Origin: Nocardioides marmoribigeumensis
Lineage (GTDB): Bacteria; Actinomycetota; Actinomycetes; Propionibacteriales; Nocardioidaceae
Assembly (NCBI RefSeq): GCF_031458325.1
Contig: NZ_JAVDYG010000001.1
Coordinates: forward strand, 1,054,001 to 1,118,000
DNA: 64,000 bases
Direction: 5' to 3'
The notes beneath the pieces were generated by a model. It was not told the DNA's origin. It ran no database searches and worked only from the letters and a program-made list of their open reading frames with translations. Below, one piece after another: positions 47,278 through 58,480 of the stretch (position 1 is its first letter; each line of letters begins with the position of its first letter). The position numbers were made by a program, and so were the translations under genes.

Positions 47278-48135
47278 ATGGAACGGCTCACCCGACGCAC
47301 CCTGTTCGGCGAGATGGTCGCCGAGTTCACCGGGACGATGATTCTGATCCTGTTCGGGGTCGGGGTGGTCGCCCAGGTCGTCACCAGCAAGGGCACGCTC
47401 GGCGACCACGACTCGATCGCCTGGGCCTGGGGCCTCGGGGTCACCTTCGGCGTCTACACCGCGGCCCGGATCAGCGGGGCGCACCTCAACCCCGCCGTCA
47501 CCGTGGCCCTGGCCGCGTTCAGCGACTTCTCCTGGCGCAAGGTGGCGCCGTTCGCGCTGGCCCAGACCCTGGGCGCCTTCGTCGCGGCACTGCTGGTCCG
47601 GGTGGTGTACGCCGACGCGATCGCCAGCGTCGACCCGGGCCACACCATCGCCACCCAAGCCATCTTCTCCACCCTGCCCGGCAACGGCGCGATGGACGTG
47701 AGCACCGGCACGGCGTTCCTCGACCAGATCGTCGGCACCGCCATCTTGCTGTTCCTCGTCCTCGCCGTCACCGACTCGCGCAACGACGCCCCGGTTGCCT
47801 GGATGGCGCCGTTCATCGTCGGCCTGATCGTGGTCGCGATCGGGATGGCCTGGGGCACGAACGCGGGCTACGCCATCAACCCGGCGCGCGACTTCGGTCC
47901 CCGCCTCGCGTCCTTCTTCACCGGCTACGGCACCGCGTTCGAGGACCAGCACGGCTCGCTGTACTTCTGGGTGCCCATCATCGCCCCGCTGATCGGGGGC
48001 GTGCTCGGCGCCGGGGCCTACAAGCTCGCCATCTCCCGCTTCATGCCCGACGACGACGAGCCCGGGGAGGTCGGCGAGATCCCGACCACCGAGCCGCACG
48101 TCTACCGCGCCCCTGCCGCTTCCCCGCGCAGCTGA
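47278..48135 (+). CDS. glpF: Glycerol facilitator (aquaglyceroporin)
   Basis: 285 residues, six membrane helices and two NPA motifs: HLNPAVTVAL and AINPARDFGP, the second being typical of glycerol-permeable channels. First gene of the glpF-glpK-glpX-glpD operon, 27 bp before glpK. Confidence 0.95.
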   Translation: MERLTRRTLFGEMVAEFTGTMILILFGVGVVAQVVTSKGTLGDHDSIAWAWGLGVTFGVYTAARISGAHLNPAVTVALAAFSDFSWRKVAPFALAQTLGAFVAALLVRVVYADAIASVDPGHTIATQAIFSTLPGNGAMDVSTGTAFLDQIVGTAILLFLVLAVTDSRNDAPVAWMAPFIVGLIVVAIGMAWGTNAGYAINPARDFGPRLASFFTGYGTAFEDQHGSLYFWVPIIAPLIGGVLGAGAYKLAISRFMPDDDEPGEVGEIPTTEPHVYRAPAASPRS

Positions 48136-48162
48136 ACCCGACCACGACCGAGAGGAACCACC

Positions 48163-49676
<1,514 letters not shown>

Positions 49677-49680
<4 letters not shown>

Positions 49681-50726
49681 GCGCGCCGGCTCCCGCACCC
49701 GGGCTCCCCCTCGACCCGGACCGCAACCTGGCCCTCGAGCTGGTGCGCGCCACCGAGGCCGCCGCGATGGCCGCCGCCCGACAGGTCGGGCACGGCGACA
49801 AGACCGGGGTCGACCAGGCCGCGGTGGACGCCATGCGGCCGGTCCTCGGATCGGTCGGCATGCGCGGCGTCGTGGTGATCGGCGAGGGCGAGAAGGACGA
49901 GGCTCCGATGCTCTACAACGGCGAGCACGTGGGCAACGGTTCCGACCCGGAGGTGGACATCGCGGTCGACCCGGTCGACGGCACCACCGCCGCGGCGAAG
50001 GGCCTGCCCGACGCGGTCGCGGTCGTCGGGCTGGCCGAGCGAGGCACCATGTTCGACCCCGGTCCGTGCGTCTACATGGACAAGCTCGTGGTGCCGGCGG
50101 CGGCCGCGGCCGCGGTCGACCCGACCGCACCGGTCGCCGAGCTGCTCGACACCGTCGCCCGGGCGCTGGGCAGCAGGCGCGAGGAGATGACCGTCGCGGT
50201 TCTCGACCGCCCGCGTCACCAGGCGCTCGTGGAGGAGATCCGGGCGGCCGGCGCGGCGGTGCGCTTCCTGCTCGACGGCGACGTCGCCGGGGCCATCGCC
50301 GTGGGTCGCGGATCCGGCGTCGACGTGCTGATGGGCATCGGCGGCACTCCGGAGGCGGTCCTGGCGGCGTGCGCACTCCGGTGCAACGGCGCCGCGATGT
50401 TCGGGCGGCTGCACCCGCGCGACGACGCCGAACGCCGAGCGGCGCTCGAGTTCGGCCACGACCTCGACCGGATCCTGACCACCGAGGACCTGGTGCGCGG
50501 CGACGACGTGTTTTTCGCGGCCACCGGCGTCACCGACGGCACCCTGCTGCGCGGTGTCCGGTTCGAGCCGGAGACGGTCGTCACCCACTCCCTCTCCATG
50601 CGGTCCCGCTCGGGCGCGGTGCGTGTGATCGAGACCAGGCACGACCGGGCCCAGTCCAACCTCATCGACGCGCACGAGCACACCATCCACCGCGGACCGA
50701 AGACCCCCGATCGAAAGGCTTCCTGA
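49677..50726 (+). CDS. glpX: Class II fructose-1,6-bisphosphatase
   Basis: 349 residues; dephosphorylates fructose 1,6-bisphosphate so that glycerol-derived triose can enter gluconeogenesis. Metal/phosphate motifs [11 protein letters not shown] and [12 protein letters not shown] are intact, plus the C-terminal [18 protein letters not shown]. Overlaps glpK by 4 bp and ends one base before the glpD start. Confidence 0.95.
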
Positions 50727-50727
50727 C

Positions 50728-52437
50728 GTGAACTCGCAACCCCTGAGTCCGGCCGCCCGCAACGCCGCGCTCGCCCGGCTCTCCTCCGAGGAGCTCGACG
50801 TGCTGGTCATCGGCGGGGGCGTGGTCGGGGCCGGCGCCGCCCTCGACGCGGTCACCCGCGGGCTGAAGGTCGGCCTCGTCGAGGCCCGCGACTACGCCTC
50901 CGGCACGTCGAGCCGGTCCAGCAAGCTGTTCCACGGCGGGCTGCGCTACCTCGAGCAGCTCAACTTCGGGTTGGTCTTCGAGGCGCTGCGCGAGCGCGCG
51001 CTCGTCCTCAACACGCTCTGCCCGCACCTCGCTCGGCCGGTGCCGTTCATCTACCCTCTGGAGAAGCCGATCGACCGCGGGTACGTCGGGCTCGGGGTCG
51101 GCGTGTACGACGTGATGGGCGCCGGTCGCGGCGTGCCGTCCCACATGAAGCACCTGAGCCGCAAGAAGACGATGGAGTCGTTCCCGTCCGGGAAGCTGTC
51201 GACGATCCGGGGAGCGGTCCGGTTCTACGAGGGCCAGGTCGACGACGCCCGACACACCATGATGCTGGCCCGCACCGCCGCGGAGTACGGCGCGCTGTGC
51301 GCCAACAGCACGCGGGTCACCGGCTTTCTGCGCGAGGCCGACCGGGTGGTCGGCGTGGTGGCGAAGGACCTCGAGTCGGGCGCCGAGATCCGGATCCGGG
51401 CCCGCGAGGTGATCAACGCCGCCGGCGTGTGGACCGACGAGATCCAGCGGATGGTCGGCGGGCGCGGCCAGTTCCAGGTGCGGGCGTCCAAGGGCATCCA
51501 CATCGTCGTCCCGCGCAACCGGATCAACTCCGCCACCGGGATCATCACCCGGACCGAGAAGAGCCTGCTGTTCATCATCCCGTGGGGCAGCCACTGGATC
51601 ATCGGCACCACCGACACCGACTGGAACCTCGACCTGGCGCACCCCGCGGCGAGCAGCACCGACATCGACTACGTGCTCGACCACGCCAACCGGCTGCTGG
51701 CTGACCCGATCACCCGCGAGGACGTCGTCGGGGTCTATGCCGGTCTGCGGCCGCTGCTGGCCGGCGAGTCCGACTCGACCAGCAAGCTCTCGCGCGAGCA
51801 TGCCGTCTCCAGCCCGGTCCGCGGCCTGACCATGATCGCCGGCGGCAAGTACACGACCTACCGGGTGATGGCCAAGGACGCCGTGGACTCCGCAGTGCAC
51901 GGGCTGGAGCAGGTCGTGCCCGCCTCGTGCACCGAGCGGGTCCTGCTCGCCGGCGCCGACGGCTACCGCGGCGACTGGAACGCCCGCCACCTGATCGCCG
52001 AGCGGAGCGGGCTGCACGTCTCCAAGATCGAGCACCTGCTCGGCCGCTACGGCAGCCTCGTCTCGGAGCTGCTCGACCTGGTTGCCGAACGGCCCGAGCT
52101 CGGTGAGCCGCTGGCCAGCGCACCGGAGTACCTGCGCGTGGAGGCGTACTACGCCGCCAGCCACGAGGGCGCCCTGCACCTGGAGGACGTGCTCACCCGT
52201 CGGACCCGGATCTCGATCGAGGTGCCCGACCGCGGCGAGGCCGCCGCCGCGGAGGTCGCCGAGCTGATCGCCCCGGTCCTCGGCTGGGGCGAGGACCACG
52301 TCGCGCGCGAGATCGAGCACTACCGGGCCAGGATCAAGGCCGAGCGGGACTCGCAGACCAAGCCCGACGACGACACCGCCGACGCAGCACGCCTCGGCGC
52401 CCCCGACGTCAGGGTCGGTGCACGCGGCACGGACTGA
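50728..52437 (+). CDS. glpD: Aerobic glycerol-3-phosphate dehydrogenase
   Basis: 569 residues; FAD-dependent oxidation of glycerol 3-phosphate to dihydroxyacetone phosphate, feeding electrons to the quinone pool. N-terminal dinucleotide motif VLVIGGGVVGAGAALDAV, then SSKLFHGGLRYLEQLN and the C-terminal GGKYTTYRVMAKDAVD. GTG start at 50728. A long hairpin terminator follows the stop by 45 bp. Confidence 0.96.
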   Translation: MNSQPLSPAARNAALARLSSEELDVLVIGGGVVGAGAALDAVTRGLKVGLVEARDYASGTSSRSSKLFHGGLRYLEQLNFGLVFEALRERALVLNTLCPHLARPVPFIYPLEKPIDRGYVGLGVGVYDVMGAGRGVPSHMKHLSRKKTMESFPSGKLSTIRGAVRFYEGQVDDARHTMMLARTAAEYGALCANSTRVTGFLREADRVVGVVAKDLESGAEIRIRAREVINAAGVWTDEIQRMVGGRGQFQVRASKGIHIVVPRNRINSATGIITRTEKSLLFIIPWGSHWIIGTTDTDWNLDLAHPAASSTDIDYVLDHANRLLADPITREDVVGVYAGLRPLLAGESDSTSKLSREHAVSSPVRGLTMIAGGKYTTYRVMAKDAVDSAVHGLEQVVPASCTERVLLAGADGYRGDWNARHLIAERSGLHVSKIEHLLGRYGSLVSELLDLVAERPELGEPLASAPEYLRVEAYYAASHEGALHLEDVLTRRTRISIEVPDRGEAAAAEVAELIAPVLGWGEDHVAREIEHYRARIKAERDSQTKPDDDTADAARLGAPDVRVGARGTD

Positions 52438-52481
52438 CGCACGACCCGGCTGGCTCGCCACCCACCGTGCCAGAGGAACAC

Positions 52482-52524
52482 GAGAGCGGCCCCACCCAGC
52501 GTTCTGCTGGGAAGGGCCGCTCTC
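52482..52524 (+). terminator. Terminator of the glycerol operon
   Basis: GAGAGCGGCCC pairs with GGGCCGCTCTC (52482-52492 and 52514-52524), enclosing a second stem CCCAGC/GCTGGG around GTTCT. A strong long-range hairpin 45 bp after glpD, upstream of the tRNA pair on the opposite strand. Confidence 0.8.
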
Positions 52525-52532
52525 GGATGAGT

Positions 52533-52604
52533 ACCCCCGACCGGATTCGAACCGGCGCTACCGCCTTGAGAGGGCGGCGTGCTAGGCCGCTACACAACGG
52601 GGGC
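52533..52604 (-). tRNA. tRNA-Glu(CTC)
   Basis: 72 nt, minus strand. Acceptor GCCCCCG pairs with CGGGGGT, D-arm, anticodon stem CCGCC/GGCGG with loop CTCTCAA giving anticodon CTC, and GGTTCGAATC T-arm. No encoded CCA. Next to tRNA-Gln; gltX is 1.3 kb away, consistent with the Gln-tRNA (GatCAB) route. Confidence 0.95.
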
Positions 52605-52652
52605 GTGAAGCGGTCGAAACTCTAGCGGAGGCTAGGGAAGCGACCAAATCGC

Positions 52653-52723
52653 TGGGGTACTAGGACTCGAACCTAGACTAACTGGACCAGAACCAGTCGG
52701 GCTGCCAATTACCCCATACCCCA
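52653..52723 (-). tRNA. tRNA-Gln(CTG)
   Basis: 71 nt, minus strand. Acceptor TGGGGTA/TACCCCA, anticodon stem ACTGG/CCAGT with loop TTCTGGT giving anticodon CTG, T-arm GGTTCGAGTCC. No encoded CCA. It precedes tRNA-Glu in transcription, separated by 48 bp. Confidence 0.95.
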
Positions 52724-52789
52724 TGGGATCGAGCTCCTTGCGAAGCCCGGACGAGAATACACGGCGGCGACTCCCCCACCAAAGCGGGG

Positions 52790-53899
52790 TCAGGCCCCCA
52801 CGGTGGCCTGCGCGACCTGGGGAGCCGGAGGCCTCGTGCGGTCGTCGAGCCCCATCCTCCGCGCCACCAGCAGCACCAGCACGACGTAGACCGCGGACTG
52901 CGTGAGGGTCACCGGGATGTTCCACCAGGAGATCTCCGAGACGTTGAGCATGTCGCTCACGTCGCCCAGCAGGATCGCACCGCCGAAGGCCAGCAGGTTG
53001 TTGAGCACGTGCAGCGCGATGCCCGCCTCGAGGCCGCCGGTGCGGATCACCAGCCACGCGGCGATGAGGCCGAACATGAAGCGGTCGAAGAACAGCGGCG
53101 GGTTCTGGAGGCCGTGGGCCATCGCGAAGAGGACGGCCGAGCCGAGCACCGCGACCCAGGCCCGCTTGCTGAGGGCACCGACGGCCTGCAGCAGGTAGCC
53201 ACGGAAGACGTACTCCTCGCCGGCCGCCTGCAGCGGGGTCGTGAGGAGCACCACGACGATCAGCGCGATCGTCTTGCCGGTGATCGGGTTGAGGTCGCCG
53301 CCCATGCCCGTGTCGCCGGCCGGGACCACCGCGCCCACAACGACCTGGGCGACCAGGGCCAGCACGCTCAGGCCCAGGCAGGCGAAGAAGAACTTCCACC
53401 GGATGCGCGGCCGGACCGAGGCCAGCCACCGCGGCCGCAGCTGGTGCAGGACGCGGATGAGCATCCAGGTCCACAGCACCATCGCGCCGAGCACGAGGTT
53501 GAGCCACAGCAGCCCCGAGACCGTGACCTCCTTGAGCCCCAGCGCCGCGGTGACCGCGTCGCCGTACTGCTGGGCGTCGGTGGCGCCGGACTCGATCGCG
53601 GTGCCGACCAGCAGCACCGGGATCATCACCACCGGCACCACGACGAGCATGCCGGCGAGCAGGAGCAGCAGGCCGACCACCGGGCGCCACCACGCGTAGG
53701 TCCACGTGCGCAGCATGAGGTGGTAGGGCATCGGCTCGGCGTGCTGGAACGTCGGGCGCTGCTCCGGCGGCCGGGTGTAGCGGTGCCAGTCCCCAGGCGG
53801 GCCGGCGTACGGCGGCACGGGGCCGAGCGCCCCGGGCGGCGTCGCGTAGGGGTCCTGGGAGTACGGCGGCCGGGCGTCGGGGCCGGGCGGCTGGGTCAT
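52790..53899 (-). CDS. CPBP-family intramembrane metalloprotease
   Basis: 369 residues. A long Pro/Tyr-rich cytoplasmic N-terminus (about 1-62) precedes eight predicted membrane segments. The CPBP (Abi) motifs are EEYVFRG (Glu228, Glu229), His262 in FAMAHG and HVLNN (His297, Asn300). Such proteases process membrane proteins or bacteriocins; target unknown. ATG at 53899, 7 bp from the gltX stop. Confidence 0.88.
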   Translation of the reverse strand: MTQPPGPDARPPYSQDPYATPPGALGPVPPYAGPPGDWHRYTRPPEQRPTFQHAEPMPYHLMLRTWTYAWWRPVVGLLLLLAGMLVVVPVVMIPVLLVGTAIESGATDAQQYGDAVTAALGLKEVTVSGLLWLNLVLGAMVLWTWMLIRVLHQLRPRWLASVRPRIRWKFFFACLGLSVLALVAQVVVGAVVPAGDTGMGGDLNPITGKTIALIVVVLLTTPLQAAGEEYVFRGYLLQAVGALSKRAWVAVLGSAVLFAMAHGLQNPPLFFDRFMFGLIAAWLVIRTGGLEAGIALHVLNNLLAFGGAILLGDVSDMLNVSEISWWNIPVTLTQSAVYVVLVLLVARRMGLDDRTRPPAPQVAQATVGA

Positions 53900-53906
53900 G
53901 GGGTCA

Positions 53907-55391
53907 TCATGACGGGGCGAGCCGGGCCAGGGAGGTCTCTCGGCCCAGGAGCTCGAGGCTCTCGAACAGCGGCGGCGAGACCCGGCGCCCGGTGACCGCG
54001 ACCCGCACGGCGCCGAAGGCGTTGCGCGGCTTGAGGCCGAGGTCCTCGATCAGCGCCTGACGCAGCGCCTCGTCGATCGACGCCGTGTCCCAGGTGCCCA
54101 GCGCCGCGAGGGCGTCGTGGGCGGCCTTGACGACCTGGCGTCCGTCGTCGGTCTCGAGCAGCTTGGCGGCGTCGGCGGGGTCGCGGGTGAAGGAGTCGCC
54201 GGCGAAGAGGAAGCCGAGCATGCCGACCGACTCGTCGAGGGTCACCATGCGCTCCTGCACCAGCGGGGTGGCGGCGGCCAGCAGGGTCTCCTGCTCGGCG
54301 GTGGGCGGGTCGCTGACCAGCCCGGCGGACGCGAGGTGCGGGACCATCCGCCGCGCGACCTCGTCGGCCGGCAGCGCCCGCAGGTGCGTGGCGTTGATCG
54401 CCTCGGCCTTCTTGAGGTCGAAGCGCGCGGGGTTGGGGTTGACCCGGCTGATCTCGAACGCCTCGACCATCTCCTCCATCGAGAAGATGTCGCGGTCCTC
54501 CGCGATCGCCCAGCCGAGCAGGGCGAGGTAGTTGAGCAGCCCCTCGGGCAGGAACCCGCGGTCGCGGTAGCCGAGCAGGTTGGACTCGGGGTCGCGCTTG
54601 GAGAGCTTCTTGTTGCCCTGGCCCATGACGTAGGGCAGGTGGCCGAACTGCGGGGTCCGGCCGTCGCCGACGCCGATCTCGGAGAGCGCGTCGTACAACG
54701 CGATCTGGCGCGGGGTCGAGGAGAGCAGGTCCTCGCCGCGCAGCACGTGGGTGATGCGCATGAGCGCGTCGTCGACCGGGTTGACCAGCGTGTAGAGCGG
54801 GTGGCCGTTGGCGCGCACGAGCACGAAGTCGGGCACGTGCGCAGGCCCGAACGAGATCTCACCGCGCACCAGGTCGTGGAAGGTGATCTCGCGGTCGGGC
54901 ATGCGGAAGCGCAGCACCGGCTCGCGGCCCTCCGCGACGTAGGCCGCGACCTGCTCCTCGGTGAGCTCGCGGCAGTGGCCGTCGTAGCCCGGGGCGCGCT
55001 TCTCCTCGCGGGCCTTGGCGTTGCGCGCCTCGAGCTCCTCGGTGGAGCAGTAGCAGTGGTAGGCGCGGCCGGCCTCGTGCAGACGCCGCGCGACGTCGGC
55101 GTAGGTCTCGTAGCGCTCGGACTGGCGATAGGGGCCGTGCTCGCCGCCGACCTCCGGACCCTCGTCCCAGTCGAAGCCGAGCCAGCGCATCACCTCGAGG
55201 ATCGTGTCGTAGGACTCCTGGGAGTCGCGCGCGGCGTCGGTGTCCTCGATGCGGAAGACGAAGGTGCCGCCGTGGTGGCGGGCGAACGCCCAGTTGAACA
55301 AGGCGGTGCGCGCCATGCCGACGTGGGGCGAGCCCGTCGGCGACGGGCAGAAGCGCACGCGGACGGTGGGATCACGGTGGAGCTCAGTCAC
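53907..55391 (-). CDS. gltX: Glutamyl-tRNA synthetase
   Basis: 494 residues of class I aminoacyl-tRNA synthetase; charges tRNA-Glu and, in organisms without GlnRS, tRNA-Gln with Glu for GatCAB. HIGH-like [14 protein letters not shown] (about 17-30) and KMSKS-like [11 protein letters not shown] are present. GTG start at 55391; its 5' end overlaps the FAH gene's 3' end by 8 bp, unusually tight. Confidence 0.96.
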   Translation of the reverse strand: MTELHRDPTVRVRFCPSPTGSPHVGMARTALFNWAFARHHGGTFVFRIEDTDAARDSQESYDTILEVMRWLGFDWDEGPEVGGEHGPYRQSERYETYADVARRLHEAGRAYHCYCSTEELEARNAKAREEKRAPGYDGHCRELTEEQVAAYVAEGREPVLRFRMPDREITFHDLVRGEISFGPAHVPDFVLVRANGHPLYTLVNPVDDALMRITHVLRGEDLLSSTPRQIALYDALSEIGVGDGRTPQFGHLPYVMGQGNKKLSKRDPESNLLGYRDRGFLPEGLLNYLALLGWAIAEDRDIFSMEEMVEAFEISRVNPNPARFDLKKAEAINATHLRALPADEVARRMVPHLASAGLVSDPPTAEQETLLAAATPLVQERMVTLDESVGMLGFLFAGDSFTRDPADAAKLLETDDGRQVVKAAHDALAALGTWDTASIDEALRQALIEDLGLKPRNAFGAVRVAVTGRRVSPPLFESLELLGRETSLARLAPS

Positions 55392-56184
55392 GGGAGACGA
55401 CCTTGTTGGTGAGGGTGCCGATGCCGGAGACGACGACGTCGACCTCGTCGCCCACCTCCATGGGTCCGACGCCGTCGGGGGTGCCGGTGAGGATCACGTC
55501 GCCGGGCAGCAGCGTCATCACGCTGGTGACGTGGGCGACCAGCGTCGGGACGTCGAAGACCAGGTCGCGGGTGGTGCCGTCCTGCTTGAGGTCGCCGTTG
55601 AGGTAGGTCTGCACGCGCAGGTCGGAGGGGTCGAGGTCGGTCTCGATCCACGGGCCGAGCGGGCAGAACGAGTCGAAGCCCTTGGCGCGGGTGAACTGGA
55701 CGTCCTTGCGCTGCAGGTCGCGCGCGGTCACGTCGTTGGCGACGGTGTAGCCCATGATCACGTCGGAGGCCCGCTCGGCCGGCACGTCGCGGCAGATGCG
55801 CGAGATGACGACCGCGAGCTCGCCCTCGTAGTGGACCTCCTGCGACTGGCGGGGGTAGAACACCGGGTCGCCGGGGCCCACGACCGAGGTGTTGGGCTTG
55901 AGGAACATCAGCGGCTCCTCGGGCACCTCACCGCCCATCTCGGCCGCGTGGGCGGCGTAGTTCTTGCCGATCGCCACGACCTTGCTGCGCGGGATGACCG
56001 GCGCGAGCAGCCGCACGTCGGCGAGCCGCAGCTGCTGGTCGGTGGGCTCGTAGCCCACGTAGAGGGGGTCGCCCTTGAAGACGGTCACGACGGCGTCGGG
56101 GTCGAGCTCGCCGTGCTCGTCGAGGTCGCCCGACACGACGCCGTACAACGGCTCGTCGGCAGTGGTGAACCTTGCGATGCGCAC
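55384..56184 (-). CDS. Fumarylacetoacetate hydrolase (FAH) superfamily protein
   Basis: 266 residues of the FAH fold: metal-site segment [26 protein letters not shown] and [13 protein letters not shown]. This family hydrolyses or decarboxylates 2-hydroxy-muconate and related acids; substrate not readable. Its stop lies inside the gltX 5' end (8-bp overlap), so the two are translationally coupled. Divergent from the next gene by 52 bp. Confidence 0.9.
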   Translation of the reverse strand: MRIARFTTADEPLYGVVSGDLDEHGELDPDAVVTVFKGDPLYVGYEPTDQQLRLADVRLLAPVIPRSKVVAIGKNYAAHAAEMGGEVPEEPLMFLKPNTSVVGPGDPVFYPRQSQEVHYEGELAVVISRICRDVPAERASDVIMGYTVANDVTARDLQRKDVQFTRAKGFDSFCPLGPWIETDLDPSDLRVQTYLNGDLKQDGTTRDLVFDVPTLVAHVTSVMTLLPGDVILTGTPDGVGPMEVGDEVDVVVSGIGTLTNKVVSRD

Positions 56185-56236
56185 CCCGCGAGCCTACCGA
56201 GCGCGCGAGTGCCGGAGCCCGCCTACCCTGGCGCCT

Positions 56237-57094
56237 GTGGATGTGCCGACGGTTCTCGAGCGGGCGGAGTGGGAGTCCCTCGCCGCCGCCCACCACGCGC
56301 GCGTCGACGCGTGGGTCGACCCGCACCTCGCCCGACGGCGCGCCGGGGTCAAGCACCCGGTCGAGGACTTCCTGTTCGGCTACTACTCCTTCCGGCCGGC
56401 GGCGCTGCGCCGCTGGCACCCGGGGTACGGCGTCGGGCTGGTCGGCCTGGACGCCCCCGAGCGCGGCTACGAGACGGTCGACGGCGTGACCCGGGTGGCC
56501 GCGTCGGTCCTCGAGGACCGCGAGCCGCTGCTGCGCGAGGTCCGTGCGCTGCTCGCCGCGACCGCGGCCCGCGCCCCGCACTTCGGCTGCTTCGGCCTGC
56601 ACGAGTGGGCGATGGTCCACCGCCTCGACCAGGAGGAGGTCCGGCACGCCGCGTGGCCCCTGCGGCTCGGGACCGCCGGCACCGACGAGGTGGTCGAGTC
56701 GCACCGCATCGCCTGCTCGCACTTCGACGCGTTCCGGTTCTTCACCCCGAGCGCGCGCCCGCTCAACACGTTGCGGCCCGGCCGCGACGACCGGCCGTCG
56801 TACGAGCAGCCGGCGTGCCTGCACGCCGGGATGGACCTCTACAAGCACGCCTTCCGGCTCGTGCCGCTCGTGCCGTCGTCCTTGGTGGCGGACTGCTTCG
56901 AGCTCGCGCGGGACATCCGCACCCTCGACATGCGCGCGTCGCCGTACGACCTGAGCGCGCTCGGCCACTCCCCCGTGCGCATCGAGACCCCCGAGGGCAA
57001 GCAGGAGTACGTCGCGGCGCAGCGCGGCTTCGCGGAGCGGGGAGCTCCCCTGCGCGCGCGGCTGCTCGAGGAGTGCGACCGGCTGCTGGGCTGA
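56237..57094 (+). CDS. Conserved actinobacterial protein annotated elsewhere as 3-methyladenine DNA glycosylase
   Basis: 285 residues from GTG at 56237. Conserved features include ARRRAGVKHPVEDFLFGYY, SFRPAALRRWHPG and HEWAMVHR. Related actinobacterial proteins are often annotated as 3-methyladenine DNA glycosylase, but no HhH or AAG fold is visible, so I give only the family likeness. Start choice between GTG at 56237 and a GTG at 56243 is uncertain. Confidence 0.65.
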   Translation: MDVPTVLERAEWESLAAAHHARVDAWVDPHLARRRAGVKHPVEDFLFGYYSFRPAALRRWHPGYGVGLVGLDAPERGYETVDGVTRVAASVLEDREPLLREVRALLAATAARAPHFGCFGLHEWAMVHRLDQEEVRHAAWPLRLGTAGTDEVVESHRIACSHFDAFRFFTPSARPLNTLRPGRDDRPSYEQPACLHAGMDLYKHAFRLVPLVPSSLVADCFELARDIRTLDMRASPYDLSALGHSPVRIETPEGKQEYVAAQRGFAERGAPLRARLLEECDRLLG

Positions 57095-57099
57095 CCGAA

Positions 57100-57735
57100 G
57101 CCCCGTGGCGGCCCGCTCCGCGGCCCTCGAGTCGGCGCCGTCACCGACGGACGGGCGCGCTTCCAGGTCGTCACGCCCACGCTCGTCCGGCTGGAGTACG
57201 CCGCGGACCGGCGCTTCGAGGACCGGCCGACCCTGACGCTGGGCACACGGTCCCCGGGCGGGCTGGGGCCCTTCCGCGCTTCACCACCTCGGTCGACGGC
57301 GCCTGGCGCGTCGTCCGCACCAGCCGGGTCGAGCTGCGCTGGCGCCGCGGCCACGGGTTCTCCGCGGACAACCTCGTGCTCCGGTTCCGCGACAGGTCGG
57401 CCACCCGCCGCGTGCGGCCCACGCCCGGCGCGCGCCACGTCCCGCTCAACCCCGGCATCCTCACCCGCGAGGGGTGGTACGTCCTCGCCGACACCGCCAC
57501 CGCCCTCCTGGTCGACCAGGGGGCCGGCTTCCGCGTGAGGCCGCCGCACGACGGCGCCTACCGCGACTGGTACGCCTTCGGCGACGGGCACGACCTTCAG
57601 CGGGCCCTGGGAGACCTGCGTGCGCTCACCGGGCGCGCGCCGCTGCTGCCGCGCCACGCATTCGGCGTGTGGTTCTCGAAGTACTTCGCCTTCATCGTCC
57701 CGAGCCGGTCCGGAGCGACGGTGCGCGTGCGCTGA
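57100..57735 (+). pseudogene. Broken GH31-type glycosidase (N-terminal part only)
   Basis: Reading frame about 57119-57270 gives RARFQVVTPTLVRLEYAADR, the N-terminal beta-domain of GH31 alpha-glucosidase-type enzymes; the frame shifts near 57260-57280 to RFTTSVDGAWRVVRTSRVEL, NPGILTREGWYVLADT and DWYAFGDGHD, and ends with VWFSKYFA and an unrelated tail before a TGA at 57733. The catalytic barrel is absent and no start is visible. Assignment by recognisable GH31 N-terminal motifs. Confidence 0.7.
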
Positions 57736-57744
57736 GGCGCCGGC

Positions 57745-58410
57745 TCAGCTGTCGACGCGGAAGCGCGGGACTCCCCCCACGCACTCGGCCCGGACCTCGA
57801 CCGAGTCGGCGGTCTCGCTCTCGGACTCGGCCTCCCGGTCGGAGCGGGCGAGGTGGAACTCCACCTTGACGCGGGACGGTCCGCGCTCGTCGACCTGCAT
57901 CCGCCACCCGTCGCCGGGCCAGGCGGAGGCCAGGCCGATGGTGGAGCCGGTGCAGCGGGCCGCGACCGAGCCGGCCCGTCCGGACCACGTGCGCTCCTGC
58001 GGCCGCGGGGCGGGTGCCGGCGGCGTGGCCTTGGTGGCTGGACGGGTCGAGGGCCGGGGCGCGGGAGCGGTGGTGACCGGCGACGCAGGCGTGGTGACGT
58101 CGGGCTGCTCGGTGGCGACGGCGGAGGGCACCGGGACGGCGGGCGTGGTGCGCGTCCGCGAGGGCGTGCGGGTCGGGCGGGTCGGGCGGCTCGGGCGGCT
58201 CGGGCGCGGTCGCGCGGTCGGCGTCGCGCGAGGGGCCGAGGTCTCGGGCGTCACGGTCCGCAGGGCTCCGCCGGTGGCCGCCGGGTCGGCCGCGCGCCGG
58301 GTGGTGACGTCGCGGCCGGCGGCGTCGATGACCGCCCACGTCGCGCCGGAGACGACGACGACGACCGCGAGCCACAGCCCCACGGCCAGCAGCACCGATC
58401 GCCTGCCCAT
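57745..58410 (-). CDS. Membrane-anchored protein with Thr/Pro-rich linker
   Basis: 221 residues: an N-terminal membrane segment (VLLAVGLWLAVVVVVSG, residues 5-21), a long Thr/Pro/Arg/Ala linker (about 40-135), and a C-terminal domain of about 80 residues with two cysteines (VAARCTGSTIGLASAWPG, AECVGGV). No family recognised. Divergent from the response regulator by 70 bp, so it may be part of the same envelope-sensing unit. Converges on the broken glycosidase with 9 bp between. Confidence 0.78.
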   Translation of the reverse strand: MGRRSVLLAVGLWLAVVVVVSGATWAVIDAAGRDVTTRRAADPAATGGALRTVTPETSAPRATPTARPRPSRPSRPTRPTRTPSRTRTTPAVPVPSAVATEQPDVTTPASPVTTAPAPRPSTRPATKATPPAPAPRPQERTWSGRAGSVAARCTGSTIGLASAWPGDGWRMQVDERGPSRVKVEFHLARSDREAESESETADSVEVRAECVGGVPRFRVDS

Positions 58411-58480
58411 CCCGGCTCCTCCCCTGGTCCTCGCGGTGCGTCCGGGGACGCGAGGACCATCCTCACCGTACGGTCGTGCC

